Shown here: in pieces, positions 1-5,761 of the stretch
How positions within the stretch are numbered: the stretch's first letter is position 1
How the letters are laid out: every line of letters starts with the position of its first letter
NCBI GenBank assembly: GCA_903903705.1
Contig: CAIUZU010000372.1
Location: 1 to 5,761 of the forward strand
Origin: an uncultured Helicobacteraceae bacterium
GTDB taxonomy: Bacteria > Campylobacterota > Campylobacteria > Campylobacterales > Sulfurimonadaceae
Length of the DNA stretch: 5,761 nt
Reading direction: 5' to 3'
The notes under the pieces: model-generated
The model's input: only the letters and a program-made list of their open reading frames with translations
Database searches by the model: none
Told to the model about the DNA's origin: nothing
Position numbers and translations under genes: made by a program

Positions 1-221
1 ATTCAAAATTAGAAAAAAAATTTATAAGCTATCTTGAGCAAACATTCAATAAAATATTAAAATTCCCAAATTTATATCCATTTGAGACAAAAACAACACA
101 AAAAACTTTCATGGGTACATTCCCGCATCTTGTAATATATGAACAATATGAAGATATTATTATGATTTTGGCTATCTTTCATACAAGTAGAAATCCTATA
201 AATCTACGAGATAGAACATAA
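1..221 (+). CDS. RelE/ParE-family toxin, 3' part only
   Basis: The first complete codon starts at base 3, and the frame reads 72 residues without interruption to a TAA at 219-221. The visible C-terminal part ends with FPHLVIYEQYEDIIMILAIF followed by HTSRNP and a short basic tail. This is the usual end of RelE/ParE (RelE/StbE) toxins: a beta hairpin, a hydrophobic strand carrying 'IxILAxFH', then 'SRNP'. Members of this fold are either mRNA-cleaving (RelE-like) or gyrase-poisoning (ParE-like). The 'HTSRNP' ending leans towards ParE, but the fragment cannot decide it. Family members are normally about 90-105 residues, so some 20-30 N-terminal residues are missing to the left. An antitoxin gene would be expected just upstream and cannot be seen. 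GC content here is about 25% by hand count, well below the roughly 37-45% of the genes that follow, which fits a transferred toxin-antitoxin module. The family call is fairly sure; activity and partner are unknown. Confidence 0.82.
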   Translation, partial: SKLEKKFISYLEQTFNKILKFPNLYPFETKTTQKTFMGTFPHLVIYEQYEDIIMILAIFHTSRNPINLRDRT

Positions 222-235
222 CAAGAGTAAGTTTA

Positions 236-994
236 ATGAAAAATTTTAACGATGAACTTCACTCAATGGTATTAAGCGAAGATGGGAGCTATACCGCATA
301 CTCGAAAGAATACGGTGAACATTACCACTCCACGAAAGACGGTGCGCTTTATGAGTCGCTTGTCAAACACGTAGAGCTTGCTTTTAAAGTAAAGGGCGTT
401 CAAGAAGAGATAAATATTTTAGATATCTGTTTTGGTTTGGGGTTTAATAGTTTGGCGACTATCTACTATCATAAAAAAAATGCTCTTACTTCTAAACTAA
501 ATATTTTCTCACCCGAACTTGATGCCTCTTTAGTGAGATCTCTGCTAAATTTCAACTATCCAAAAGAGTTTGATGACATTTTGCATATCATTATAAATCT
601 TGTAAAAAACGGGGTTTATGATGAAGAAAATCTACATATAGAGCTTTTTTTAGGCGATGCAAGAGAGTATCTGAAAAGATTTCCAAAAGAGAAGTTTGAC
701 ATTGTTTATCAAGACGCTTTTTCTCCCTCTGCAAATCCTGTTTTATGGTCGAAAGAGTATTTTGGCGATATTAAAAGTATCATAAAAAAAGACGGTATTT
801 TAACTACATACTCCATTGCCCTTCCCGTTAGACTCGCTCTTTATGAGAACGGTTTTAAGATCTACATCAACCAAGGAGAGGGTTTTAGAGATGCGACGGT
901 TGCCTCTTTAAGCCCGCTTAATGGGTTTGTGGGCGTAGATATGGAACATAAGATAAAGTGCAATCCGAATGCTCTCTCGCTCAGGGATTTATAA
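236..994 (+). CDS. mnmD: tRNA nm5U34 methyltransferase MnmD, stand-alone (DUF752)
   Basis: This 252-residue cytoplasmic enzyme should transfer a methyl group from SAM to 5-aminomethyl(-2-thio)uridine at wobble position 34 of tRNA, giving mnm5(s2)U. The N-terminus carries the family signature 'EDGSYTAYSKEYGEHYHS' (residues 15-32). The Rossmann SAM-binding loop is CFGLGFNSL (65-73), preceded by the hydrophobic strand INILDI. A second acidic strand end is GDAREYL (140-146), and the family hallmark DAFSPSANPVLW lies at 160-171, matching the DGFAPxxNPDMW motif of E. coli MnmC. A TYS-x6-VR motif (191-199) and RDATVAS (218-224) complete the fold. In E. coli this domain is fused to an FAD oxidase (MnmC C-terminal half) in a protein of about 660 residues; here the stop comes right after the methyltransferase domain. 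Single-domain DUF752 enzymes are known, for example in Aquifex aeolicus. The start at 236 is preceded by a weak AAGAGTAAG-type ribosome site; Met11 is a less likely alternative. The 14-bp gap after the toxin gene allows read-through from it. Confidence 0.9.
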   Translation: MKNFNDELHSMVLSEDGSYTAYSKEYGEHYHSTKDGALYESLVKHVELAFKVKGVQEEINILDICFGLGFNSLATIYYHKKNALTSKLNIFSPELDASLVRSLLNFNYPKEFDDILHIIINLVKNGVYDEENLHIELFLGDAREYLKRFPKEKFDIVYQDAFSPSANPVLWSKEYFGDIKSIIKKDGILTTYSIALPVRLALYENGFKIYINQGEGFRDATVASLSPLNGFVGVDMEHKIKCNPNALSLRDL

Positions 995-2756
995 TCTCTA
1001 AAAACTGTTTCCCAAATTGCTCAAATTTCTTCTCTCCGACACCGTTTACCTCAAGCATGCTCATTTTGTCGTAAGGTTTGCTAGAAGCTAGATTTTTAAG
1101 CACCTTATCTGAGAAGATGATATATGCCGGAACTTTAAGTTCGCCAGCCAACATGGCTCTTTTTGCTCTTAGTTTTTCAAAAAGTTCTTCATCAAAATCT
1201 GTTGCTTCATCTCTTTTGACTTTTTTTTCTTTAACATCTATTTCAAGTCTTGATGATTTTATAAAGAGATCTCTTTTGCCTTTTAAAACATCTACCGCTT
1301 CTTGTGTGAGTTTTAGTACGCTAAATTCGCCAAGCAACAAGATCTTTAGTTCCAAAAGCCTCTCTAGGATGATAAACCACTCTTTTTTGCTAAGGTGTAT
1401 GCCTATGTTGTAAACGGATAGTTTATCTGCAGAGTTCGCTAAAATCTTCTGCTCCTTTGAGCCTCGTAAAACATCGATAATGTAGTTTTTTCCAAAAGTT
1501 TGATCTGTTTTATAGACCGCACTAAGAAGCATTTGTGCCTCTTTTGTAATGTTCTCTCTTTTTGCGTCGCTCTGCAAACAGTTGTCGCATCTATCCATAC
1601 ACTCATCAAGAGTATCGTCAAAATACTCGGCTAGCTGTTTATGAAAGCAGATTTCGCCTGTCGCATACTTGTAGATCTTGTCTATTTTTTGAGACAGATG
1701 CTCTTTGTACTCTTCATTTTGTATCTCTTGTAAAAACCTTTTGTGTTGCGTCATATCACCTGCATTAAAGAGCAGAAGAACCTCGCAGTCTTCGCCGTCA
1801 CGTCCTGCTCTTCCTATCTCTTGATAGTAGTTCTCAAGCGATTTTGGCAACGACATGTGCGCTACAAAACGGATGTCGCTCTTATCTATTCCCATCCCAA
1901 AAGCGATGGTGGCTACCATGATGTTTACCTTGTCGTTTACAAAAATTCTAAAATTCTGCTCTCTTACATGTTGCGGAAGTCCTGCATGGTAGGGAAGCGA
2001 TCTCTGTCCGTTTGAGTTTAGATAGATGCTAAGTTCTTCGGCTTTTTTTCTCGATGCGACATAGATAATTCCGCTCTCATTTTTATGGCGATGCAAAAAG
2101 GTTTTGAGCTGTTGCTGGCCGTTGCTTACTCTTCTTTGTGCCGAGATGAAGATATTTTTGCGAAAGATCTTGCCCCGTAAGAGCAGAGGATCTTCAAGCC
2201 GCAACTCTCTTAAGATGTCATCGGTTACATGGTCGGTTGAAGTTGCCGTAAAAGCACAGATTGATATGTTTGGAAAGTTGACTCTTAAATTTCCCAAAGC
2301 TCTGTAATCGTCCCGAAACTCATGTCCCCATTGAGAGATACAGTGAGCTTCATCGACTACAAAAAAGTTTATATTTAACCCTCTTAGAATGTTAATGGTC
2401 GATTGGTTGTTTAGCCGTTCAGGAGAGAGGTATAAAAATTTCAGCTCGCCGCTGTAGGCTCTTTGAATTATCTCATTCACTTCATCATGACTTTGAGCCG
2501 AACTTATCATGTCGGCACTGATTTTTTGAGCTTTTAGAGCCGACACCTGATCCTGCATAAGTGCGATAAGCGGAGAGATAACAATGCTAATACCGTCTTT
2601 TAGCAGAGTCGGGAGCTGATAAACAAGCGATTTTCCACCACCTGTAGGGAGAATCATCAGCAAATCCCTGTTTGCTAAAACTGCATCGACTCCCTCTTCT
2701 TGAAACTCCCTAAAACTGTTGTGCCCAAAAGCGTCTTTTAAGATTTTATATTTCAA
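981..2756 (-). CDS. recQ: ATP-dependent DNA helicase RecQ
   Basis: This 591-residue 3'-to-5' superfamily 2 DNA helicase acts in recombination and fork repair (E. coli RecQ is 609 residues). Motif 0 is FREFQ (15-19), Walker A TGGGKS (38-43), DEAH box 135-138, followed by the RecQ aromatic-rich loop CISQWGHEFRDDY (139-151), and motif III AFTATS (168-173). The second RecA lobe shows IIYVASRKKAEEL (230-242), motif V VATIAFGMGIDKSD (281-294) and motif VI YYQEIGRAGRDG (310-321). A zinc site follows with Cys370, Cys386, Cys390 and Cys393, then the RQC winged helix (about 405-500) and a C-terminal HRDC domain (about 522-591), so the three-part RecQ architecture is complete. The start codon is TTG: no ATG or GTG occurs in frame between it and an upstream in-frame stop (TGA at 2795-2793), and the next Met (34) would delete motif 0. 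It begins 8 bp after the ribE stop with only a weak ribosome site, suggesting translational coupling. Its last 14 bp overlap mnmD tail to tail. Confidence 0.97.
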   Translation of the reverse strand: MKYKILKDAFGHNSFREFQEEGVDAVLANRDLLMILPTGGGKSLVYQLPTLLKDGISIVISPLIALMQDQVSALKAQKISADMISSAQSHDEVNEIIQRAYSGELKFLYLSPERLNNQSTINILRGLNINFFVVDEAHCISQWGHEFRDDYRALGNLRVNFPNISICAFTATSTDHVTDDILRELRLEDPLLLRGKIFRKNIFISAQRRVSNGQQQLKTFLHRHKNESGIIYVASRKKAEELSIYLNSNGQRSLPYHAGLPQHVREQNFRIFVNDKVNIMVATIAFGMGIDKSDIRFVAHMSLPKSLENYYQEIGRAGRDGEDCEVLLLFNAGDMTQHKRFLQEIQNEEYKEHLSQKIDKIYKYATGEICFHKQLAEYFDDTLDECMDRCDNCLQSDAKRENITKEAQMLLSAVYKTDQTFGKNYIIDVLRGSKEQKILANSADKLSVYNIGIHLSKKEWFIILERLLELKILLLGEFSVLKLTQEAVDVLKGKRDLFIKSSRLEIDVKEKKVKRDEATDFDEELFEKLRAKRAMLAGELKVPAYIIFSDKVLKNLASSKPYDKMSMLEVNGVGEKKFEQFGKQFLEIINP

Positions 2757-2764
2757 TGATGTAC

Positions 2765-3376
2765 TTAATATCTTGCCGAGATAGAGTCGACATCATCCCA
2801 AGTGAGGCTGTTTTTTTTGTGAGAGATAATGTGTGCGACATATCTTGCGAACATATCCGTCTCAATGTTTACATGTGAGCCTTTTTTATAGTTTTTAAAA
2901 AGCGTCTCTCTCATAGTATGCGGAATGATGGTAAGCCTAAAACTCTCATCAAACACCTCATTCACGGTCAAACTAACACCGTCAACGGTTATAGAGCCTT
3001 TGGGAATGATATAAGGGATAAATTTTTTATCAATCTTTATAAAAACATCAAAAGAGTTGCCGTTGTTTTTAATCTCTTTTATCTCTCCCATAGCGTCCAC
3101 ATGCCCTTGCACAACATGCCCTTCAAATCTATCGCCCATCATCATAGCAGGCTCTATGTGAACTTCATCTTTGTAGTTCTCCATTGCCAAAAGCTTTTGA
3201 CTCTCAGGAGATAGCTCAACGCTAAAGCCGTTATCTAAAACTTCTATAACAGTAAGACAAGCTCCGTTTATGGCGATAGAATCACCCAACTTTGCTTTAT
3301 ATTTTGCACGAATAGTAAGTTTGCTTCCGACTAAACTTTTAACATGTGCAATTTCGCGTATCAATCCTGTGAACAA
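2765..3376 (-). CDS. ribE: Riboflavin synthase, alpha subunit
   Basis: This enzyme dismutates two molecules of 6,7-dimethyl-8-ribityllumazine into riboflavin and a pyrimidinedione, the last step of riboflavin (FMN/FAD) synthesis in the cytosol. At 203 residues it has the normal length. The two homologous lumazine-binding barrels are both visible: barrel 1 starts with the invariant MFTGLI N-terminus and contains LGDSIAINGACLTV (30-43). Barrel 2 contains GHVVQGHVD (86-94) and the matching KGSITVDGVSLTVNE (126-140), and ends with VNIETDMFARYV (169-180). Cys40 and His92 fall at the conserved positions of barrel 1 and the start of barrel 2. The start is TTG, fixed by the conserved MFTG terminus and a strong AAGGAG site 5 nt upstream. 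It is the middle gene of a compact minus-strand operon, 9 bp after the Sel1 gene and 8 bp before recQ. No FMN-riboswitch-like structure fits in the 9-bp gap, so any control must act on the operon promoter or elsewhere. The symbol ribC is used for the same gene in some species. Confidence 0.97.
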   Translation of the reverse strand: MFTGLIREIAHVKSLVGSKLTIRAKYKAKLGDSIAINGACLTVIEVLDNGFSVELSPESQKLLAMENYKDEVHIEPAMMMGDRFEGHVVQGHVDAMGEIKEIKNNGNSFDVFIKIDKKFIPYIIPKGSITVDGVSLTVNEVFDESFRLTIIPHTMRETLFKNYKKGSHVNIETDMFARYVAHIISHKKNSLTWDDVDSISARY

Positions 3377-3381
3377 TCGTT

Positions 3382-3387
3382 CTCCTT
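3382..3387 (-). promoter_or_regulatory. Shine-Dalgarno site of ribE
   Basis: On the minus strand this reads AAGGAG, 5 nt before the TTG start of ribE. Its first two bases belong to the TAA stop codon (3388-3386) of the upstream Sel1-repeat gene, so termination and re-initiation occur within one ribosome footprint. This is the strongest ribosome site in the window and decides the unusual TTG start of ribE. Confidence 0.85.
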
Positions 3388-4072
3388 AAAATACTATCTT
3401 GCCTTCTTCTTGAAGACTTTTTATTATCTCTTTTGCTTTGGCATGCCCATTGTAGGCGGCTTTTCGGCAAAGATCTAGTGCAGTATCATGGTTTTGTTCG
3501 CATCCAATCCCCTGATCATAAAGCAGTCCCAAGTTGTAAAGCCCCTCAGCTAGAGAGCCGTCAGCCGCTTTTTTAAAACAGATAAAACATCTCGCTTCAT
3601 TCTTCTCTACGCCATGACCCTCTTTGTATAAAACGCCCAAATTGTTAAAAGATTGCAGACTTCCTCTTTTTGCTCCCTCTTCGTACCAAAAAGCAGCCTC
3701 CGAGTAGTTTTGAAGACATCCCAAACCTCTCTCAAGCATAAGAGCAACTTCATACATGGCAGGCGGAACTTCTCTGATTGCCGCTTCCGTAAAAAGCTCA
3801 TGTGCCTTAAACTGGTTATGTTCCACTCCGCCAAGCCCGTTCATATATAAAATTGCCAAATTATAAAGGGCATAGGGTTGTTTTAGTTCTGCGGCTTTTT
3901 CATAAAGCTCCAGCGTTTTTGCATCGTTTTTTTCACACCCTTGAGCGTTTTGGTACATGTATCCCAAAGATGTCATAGCATCTGCATTACCCTCGTTTGC
4001 CAATTGTGTATAGAGCTTGAATGCAGTTTCAAAATCTTGGCTGTTATATGCTTCGTGTGCTTTTTTTATCAT
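3386..4072 (-). CDS. Sel1-repeat (TPR-like) protein
   Basis: This 228-residue protein is built almost wholly of Sel1-like repeats, helical-hairpin units that form a curved protein-binding scaffold; no enzyme motif is seen. After a short leading hairpin (about 1-29, AHEAYNSQDFETAFKLY) there are about five units of 36-37 residues: 30-65, 66-102, 103-138, 139-174 and 175-210. They share the pattern A-x2-LGxLYxxGxGxxxNxxxAxxxxxKAA. Three units have Cys in the turn (QGCEKN, LGCLQN, IGCEQN), but the paired-cysteine pattern of secreted Helicobacter Hcp proteins is not evident. No signal peptide, lipobox or membrane helix follows the chosen start, so a cytosolic place is likely. The reading frame stays open upstream to 4309, but those 79 codons lie antisense to the 5' end of mnmG, lack repeats and look non-coding. 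ATG at 4072 directly precedes the first amphipathic helix, although its ribosome site is weak. The gene heads the operon with ribE and recQ. Its partner is unknown. Confidence 0.88.
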   Translation of the reverse strand: MIKKAHEAYNSQDFETAFKLYTQLANEGNADAMTSLGYMYQNAQGCEKNDAKTLELYEKAAELKQPYALYNLAILYMNGLGGVEHNQFKAHELFTEAAIREVPPAMYEVALMLERGLGCLQNYSEAAFWYEEGAKRGSLQSFNNLGVLYKEGHGVEKNEARCFICFKKAADGSLAEGLYNLGLLYDQGIGCEQNHDTALDLCRKAAYNGHAKAKEIIKSLQEEGKIVF

Positions 4073-4087
4073 CTTATTTAGACCATG

Positions 4088-4117
4088 TTTATAATATATT
4101 GTCCAAATGATACTCAA
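4088..4117 (-). promoter_or_regulatory. Candidate promoter of the sel1-ribE-recQ operon
   Basis: Read on the minus strand, TTGAGT (4117-4112) and TATAAA (4093-4088) are separated by 18 bp, an acceptable sigma-70-type arrangement (TTGACA/TATAAT). A start of transcription near 4081 would leave a leader of only about 8 nt before the ATG at 4072, in keeping with its weak ribosome site. The AT-rich block could also hold alternative -10 boxes (TATTAT, TATATT). Assigned by eye, with no terminator or regulator site to support it. Confidence 0.4.
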
Positions 4118-4120
4118 AAA

Positions 4121-4129
4121 TGATAAAAT
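4121..4129 (+). promoter_or_regulatory. Candidate extended -10 element for mnmG
   Basis: TGATAAAAT matches the extended -10 form TGnTATAAT in all but one base. A weak -35-like TTGTCC lies at 4099-4104, 19 bp before the TAAAAT hexamer. Transcription would begin near 4136, giving a leader of about 20 nt that contains the ribosome site. A perfect TATAAT at 4090-4095 is a rival -10 on the same strand and would give a leader of about 50 nt. Both overlap or adjoin the divergent operon promoter, so the two directions could compete for polymerase. Confidence 0.4.
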
Positions 4130-4145
4130 TCGCTTTAAGACAGAC

Positions 4146-4149
4146 GGAG
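4146..4149 (+). promoter_or_regulatory. Shine-Dalgarno site of mnmG
   Basis: GGAG lies 6 nt before the ATG at 4156 and fixes the start, which also places the FAD-binding strand [10 protein letters not shown] at the N-terminus as expected for the family. Confidence 0.75.
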
Positions 4150-4155
4150 CAGTGT

Positions 4156-5761
4156 ATGAATTATGATGTAATAGTAATCGGCGGTGGACATGCGGGAGTG
4201 GAAGCTTCGCTCTCATGTGCAAGAATGGGTAGTAAAACTTTGCTAATTTCCATGTTGGCGGAAAATGTCGGTGCAACGAGTTGTAACCCTGCAATCGGCG
4301 GTTTGGCAAAGGGACATTTGGTGCGTGAGATTGATGCGCTGGGCGGTGAAATGGGACTTATAACTGATGAAGCAGGGATCCAGTTTCGCATACTCAACCA
4401 GACAAAAGGTCCGGCAGTTCGTGGGAGCCGTGCCCAGATAGACATGGACAGATACCGTGTAATCGCTAGAAACAAAATCCTAACTACTCCAAACCTTGAT
4501 TTGGTTCAAGAGATGGCAGAGTCGCTTATCATTGAGGATGGCGAAGTAAAAGGTGTCAAAACTAATCTTTTAAATGAGTACAGTGCCAAAAAAGTGGTCA
4601 TTACAAGCGGAACATTTTTGCGAGGCGTCATCCATGTCGGTGAGACAAAACAGACGGGCGGACGATTTGGAGAGCAGAGCAGTGAGGGTCTTAGTGAATC
4701 ACTAAGAAAGTGCGGTTTAGAGATGGGAAGACTCAAAACAGGAACATGTGCTAGAATCGATGCTTCATCTATTGATTTTTCCGTTATGGAGAGACAAGAC
4801 GGCGACGAGATTCCAAGCCCGTTTAGTTTTAGGACAGACCGTGAAGAATTTAGAAAAACCAAAAAGCAAATTCCGTGCTACATCGCTTACACAAACGAAA
4901 ATACTCATAACATTATAGAGAGCAATTTTTACCGTGCACCGCTTTTTACAGGTCAAATCGAGGGAACAGGACCGAGATACTGCCCAAGCATAGAGGATAA
5001 AATCAACCGTTTTCGTGACAAAGACAGACATCATCTTTTTATAGAGCCGCAAACTTTTGAAAATACTGAGTGCTATATAAATGGTATGAGCACATCGCTT
5101 CCGCCCGATGTTCAACAGCAGATTATTCACTCCGTTAAAGGTATGGAAAATGCAAAAATCGTTCGTTACGGTTATGCTATCGAGTATGACTTTGTAGATC
5201 CTAGAGAGTTAAAACACTCGCTTGAGGCTAAAAAAATCAAGGGACTCTATCTTGCAGGACAAATTAACGGAACAACCGGTTACGAGGAGGCAGCCGCTCA
5301 AGGACTAATGGCAGGTATAAATGCAACTTTGAGCCTGCAAAGCAAAGAGCCGTTGGTTCTTCGTCGTGATGAGGCGTATATAGGCGTTTTGATAGACGAT
5401 TTGGTCACAAAAGGGACAAAAGAGCCGTACCGTATGTTCACATCACGTGCCGAGTATAGATTGCTTCTGCGTGAAGAGTCGGCAGATACGAGACTAAGCC
5501 GATATGGACATGAGATAGGTCTTATAAGTGATGAGATTTATAAGAGAGTTATGTTAAAAGATGAGCAGATTCAAGATGGAGCTAAGCTTTTAATCGAGAC
5601 GTTCTTTACGCCCAATAAAGAGTTTATTTCATTTTTAGAATCCATAGGCGAAGAAAAAATCAGCGACACAATAAGTGCGCAACAGCTTGTTGCAAGAAAG
5701 AGCTTTGATACAGAGAAGATGGTAAAACTTGTACCTGAATTGGCAAAATATGAGCCTTATA
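4156..5761 (+). CDS. mnmG: tRNA U34 carboxymethylaminomethyl-modifying enzyme MnmG (GidA), 3' end cut off
   Basis: MnmG is the FAD- and NADH-using partner of the GTPase MnmE. The complex adds an aminomethyl or carboxymethylaminomethyl group to C5 of U34 in tRNAs that read split codon boxes. The window holds 535 complete codons of an expected 620-630, with no stop or frameshift. The dinucleotide-binding motif is GGGHAGVEA (9-17). CNPAIGG (43-49) and RYCPSIED (274-281) carry Cys43 and Cys276, which line up with E. coli Cys47 and Cys277. Other family blocks are [15 protein letters not shown] (76-90), GTFLRG (152-157), GRLKTGT followed by CARID (to 202), IPCYI with Cys241, [16 protein letters not shown] (368-383) and [14 protein letters not shown] (423-436). 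The missing C-terminus would include most of the helical domain that docks MnmE and tRNA. The E. coli GTPPRID block reads GTCARID here. The gene is divergent from the sel1-ribE-recQ operon across an 83-bp gap. MnmD, which acts on an MnmEG product, lies 3 kb away. Confidence 0.97.
   Translation, partial: MNYDVIVIGGGHAGVEASLSCARMGSKTLLISMLAENVGATSCNPAIGGLAKGHLVREIDALGGEMGLITDEAGIQFRILNQTKGPAVRGSRAQIDMDRYRVIARNKILTTPNLDLVQEMAESLIIEDGEVKGVKTNLLNEYSAKKVVITSGTFLRGVIHVGETKQTGGRFGEQSSEGLSESLRKCGLEMGRLKTGTCARIDASSIDFSVMERQDGDEIPSPFSFRTDREEFRKTKKQIPCYIAYTNENTHNIIESNFYRAPLFTGQIEGTGPRYCPSIEDKINRFRDKDRHHLFIEPQTFENTECYINGMSTSLPPDVQQQIIHSVKGMENAKIVRYGYAIEYDFVDPRELKHSLEAKKIKGLYLAGQINGTTGYEEAAAQGLMAGINATLSLQSKEPLVLRRDEAYIGVLIDDLVTKGTKEPYRMFTSRAEYRLLLREESADTRLSRYGHEIGLISDEIYKRVMLKDEQIQDGAKLLIETFFTPNKEFISFLESIGEEKISDTISAQQLVARKSFDTEKMVKLVPELAKYEPY

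Noticed and set aside
940..1060. Hairpin terminator at the mnmD/recQ junction
   Set aside because: No stem of useful length followed by a T-run was found on either strand by eye; the junction is coding on both strands.
1078..2307. Open frames on the plus strand, and one on the minus strand in another frame, inside recQ
   Set aside because: They are shadows of recQ, whose motifs run continuously through the region.
2918..3214. Plus-strand open frame of 98 codons inside ribE
   Set aside because: It is antisense to the conserved lumazine-binding barrels of riboflavin synthase and has no recognisable product.
3377..3385. Possible FMN riboswitch before ribE
   Set aside because: Only 9 bp separate ribE from the upstream gene, far too short for an RFN element, and no conserved riboswitch boxes were seen in the 83-bp operon leader region.
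4073..4309. Upstream extension of the Sel1-repeat reading frame by 79 codons on the minus strand
   Set aside because: It is antisense to the mnmG start and its conserved FAD-binding region, has no Sel1 repeat character and would leave no room for either promoter. The hydrophobic run [13 protein letters not shown] just before the chosen Met is encoded in the AT-rich promoter gap and is not a convincing signal peptide.
4161..5130. Several open frames on the minus strand (4161-4475, 4506-4862, 4765-5130)
   Set aside because: All lie antisense to unmistakable MnmG coding sequence, have low-complexity or unrecognisable products and no ribosome sites worth noting.
1..5761. tRNA genes, CRISPR repeats, insertion sequences or phage attachment sites
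   Set aside because: No cloverleaf, regular spaced repeat, transposase motif or terminal inverted repeat was seen; almost every base belongs to the listed genes.

Overview
The window is 5.76 kb of compact, moderately AT-rich bacterial chromosome. The wording of the RecQ, RibE and MnmG proteins, the AT-leaning codon choice and the very tight gene packing suggest a campylobacterote (formerly Epsilonproteobacteria), possibly of the Sulfurimonas/Sulfuricurvum kind. That placement is inference from recognition, not from a search.

Layout. Bases 1-221 (+) hold the 3' part of a RelE/ParE-family toxin gene whose start, and any antitoxin, lie left of the window. It is followed after 14 bp by a complete stand-alone mnmD gene (236-994, +), a tRNA wobble-uridine methyltransferase. 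A three-gene set on the minus strand fills the middle, in transcription order: a Sel1-repeat protein (4072-3386), ribE riboflavin synthase (3376-2765) and recQ helicase (2756-981). The gaps between these genes are only 9 and 8 bp, so they look like one operon. The last 14 bp of recQ overlap the last 14 bp of mnmD tail to tail. A short divergent promoter region (4073-4155) separates this operon from mnmG (4156 to the window end, +), which is cut off at its 3' end after 535 codons.

How the genes relate. MnmG (with MnmE, not in the window) installs the aminomethyl or carboxymethylaminomethyl group on U34 of certain tRNAs, and MnmD methylates the aminomethyl form. Two steps of one tRNA pathway therefore flank an operon that has no evident link to it. 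Within that operon, riboflavin synthase supplies the precursor of FAD, which MnmG needs; this is a general metabolic link and probably not a dedicated one. The Sel1 protein has no visible functional tie to ribE or recQ beyond shared transcription.

There is no gene-free stretch over 300 bases, and I see no tRNA, rRNA, CRISPR array, insertion sequence or convincing hairpin terminator. Most of the window is ordinary housekeeping sequence. The points worth a second look are the partial low-GC toxin gene, the single-domain MnmD, the TTG start codons of both ribE and recQ, the terminator-less tail-to-tail overlap, and the Sel1 protein at the head of the operon. I found no convincing undescribed system.
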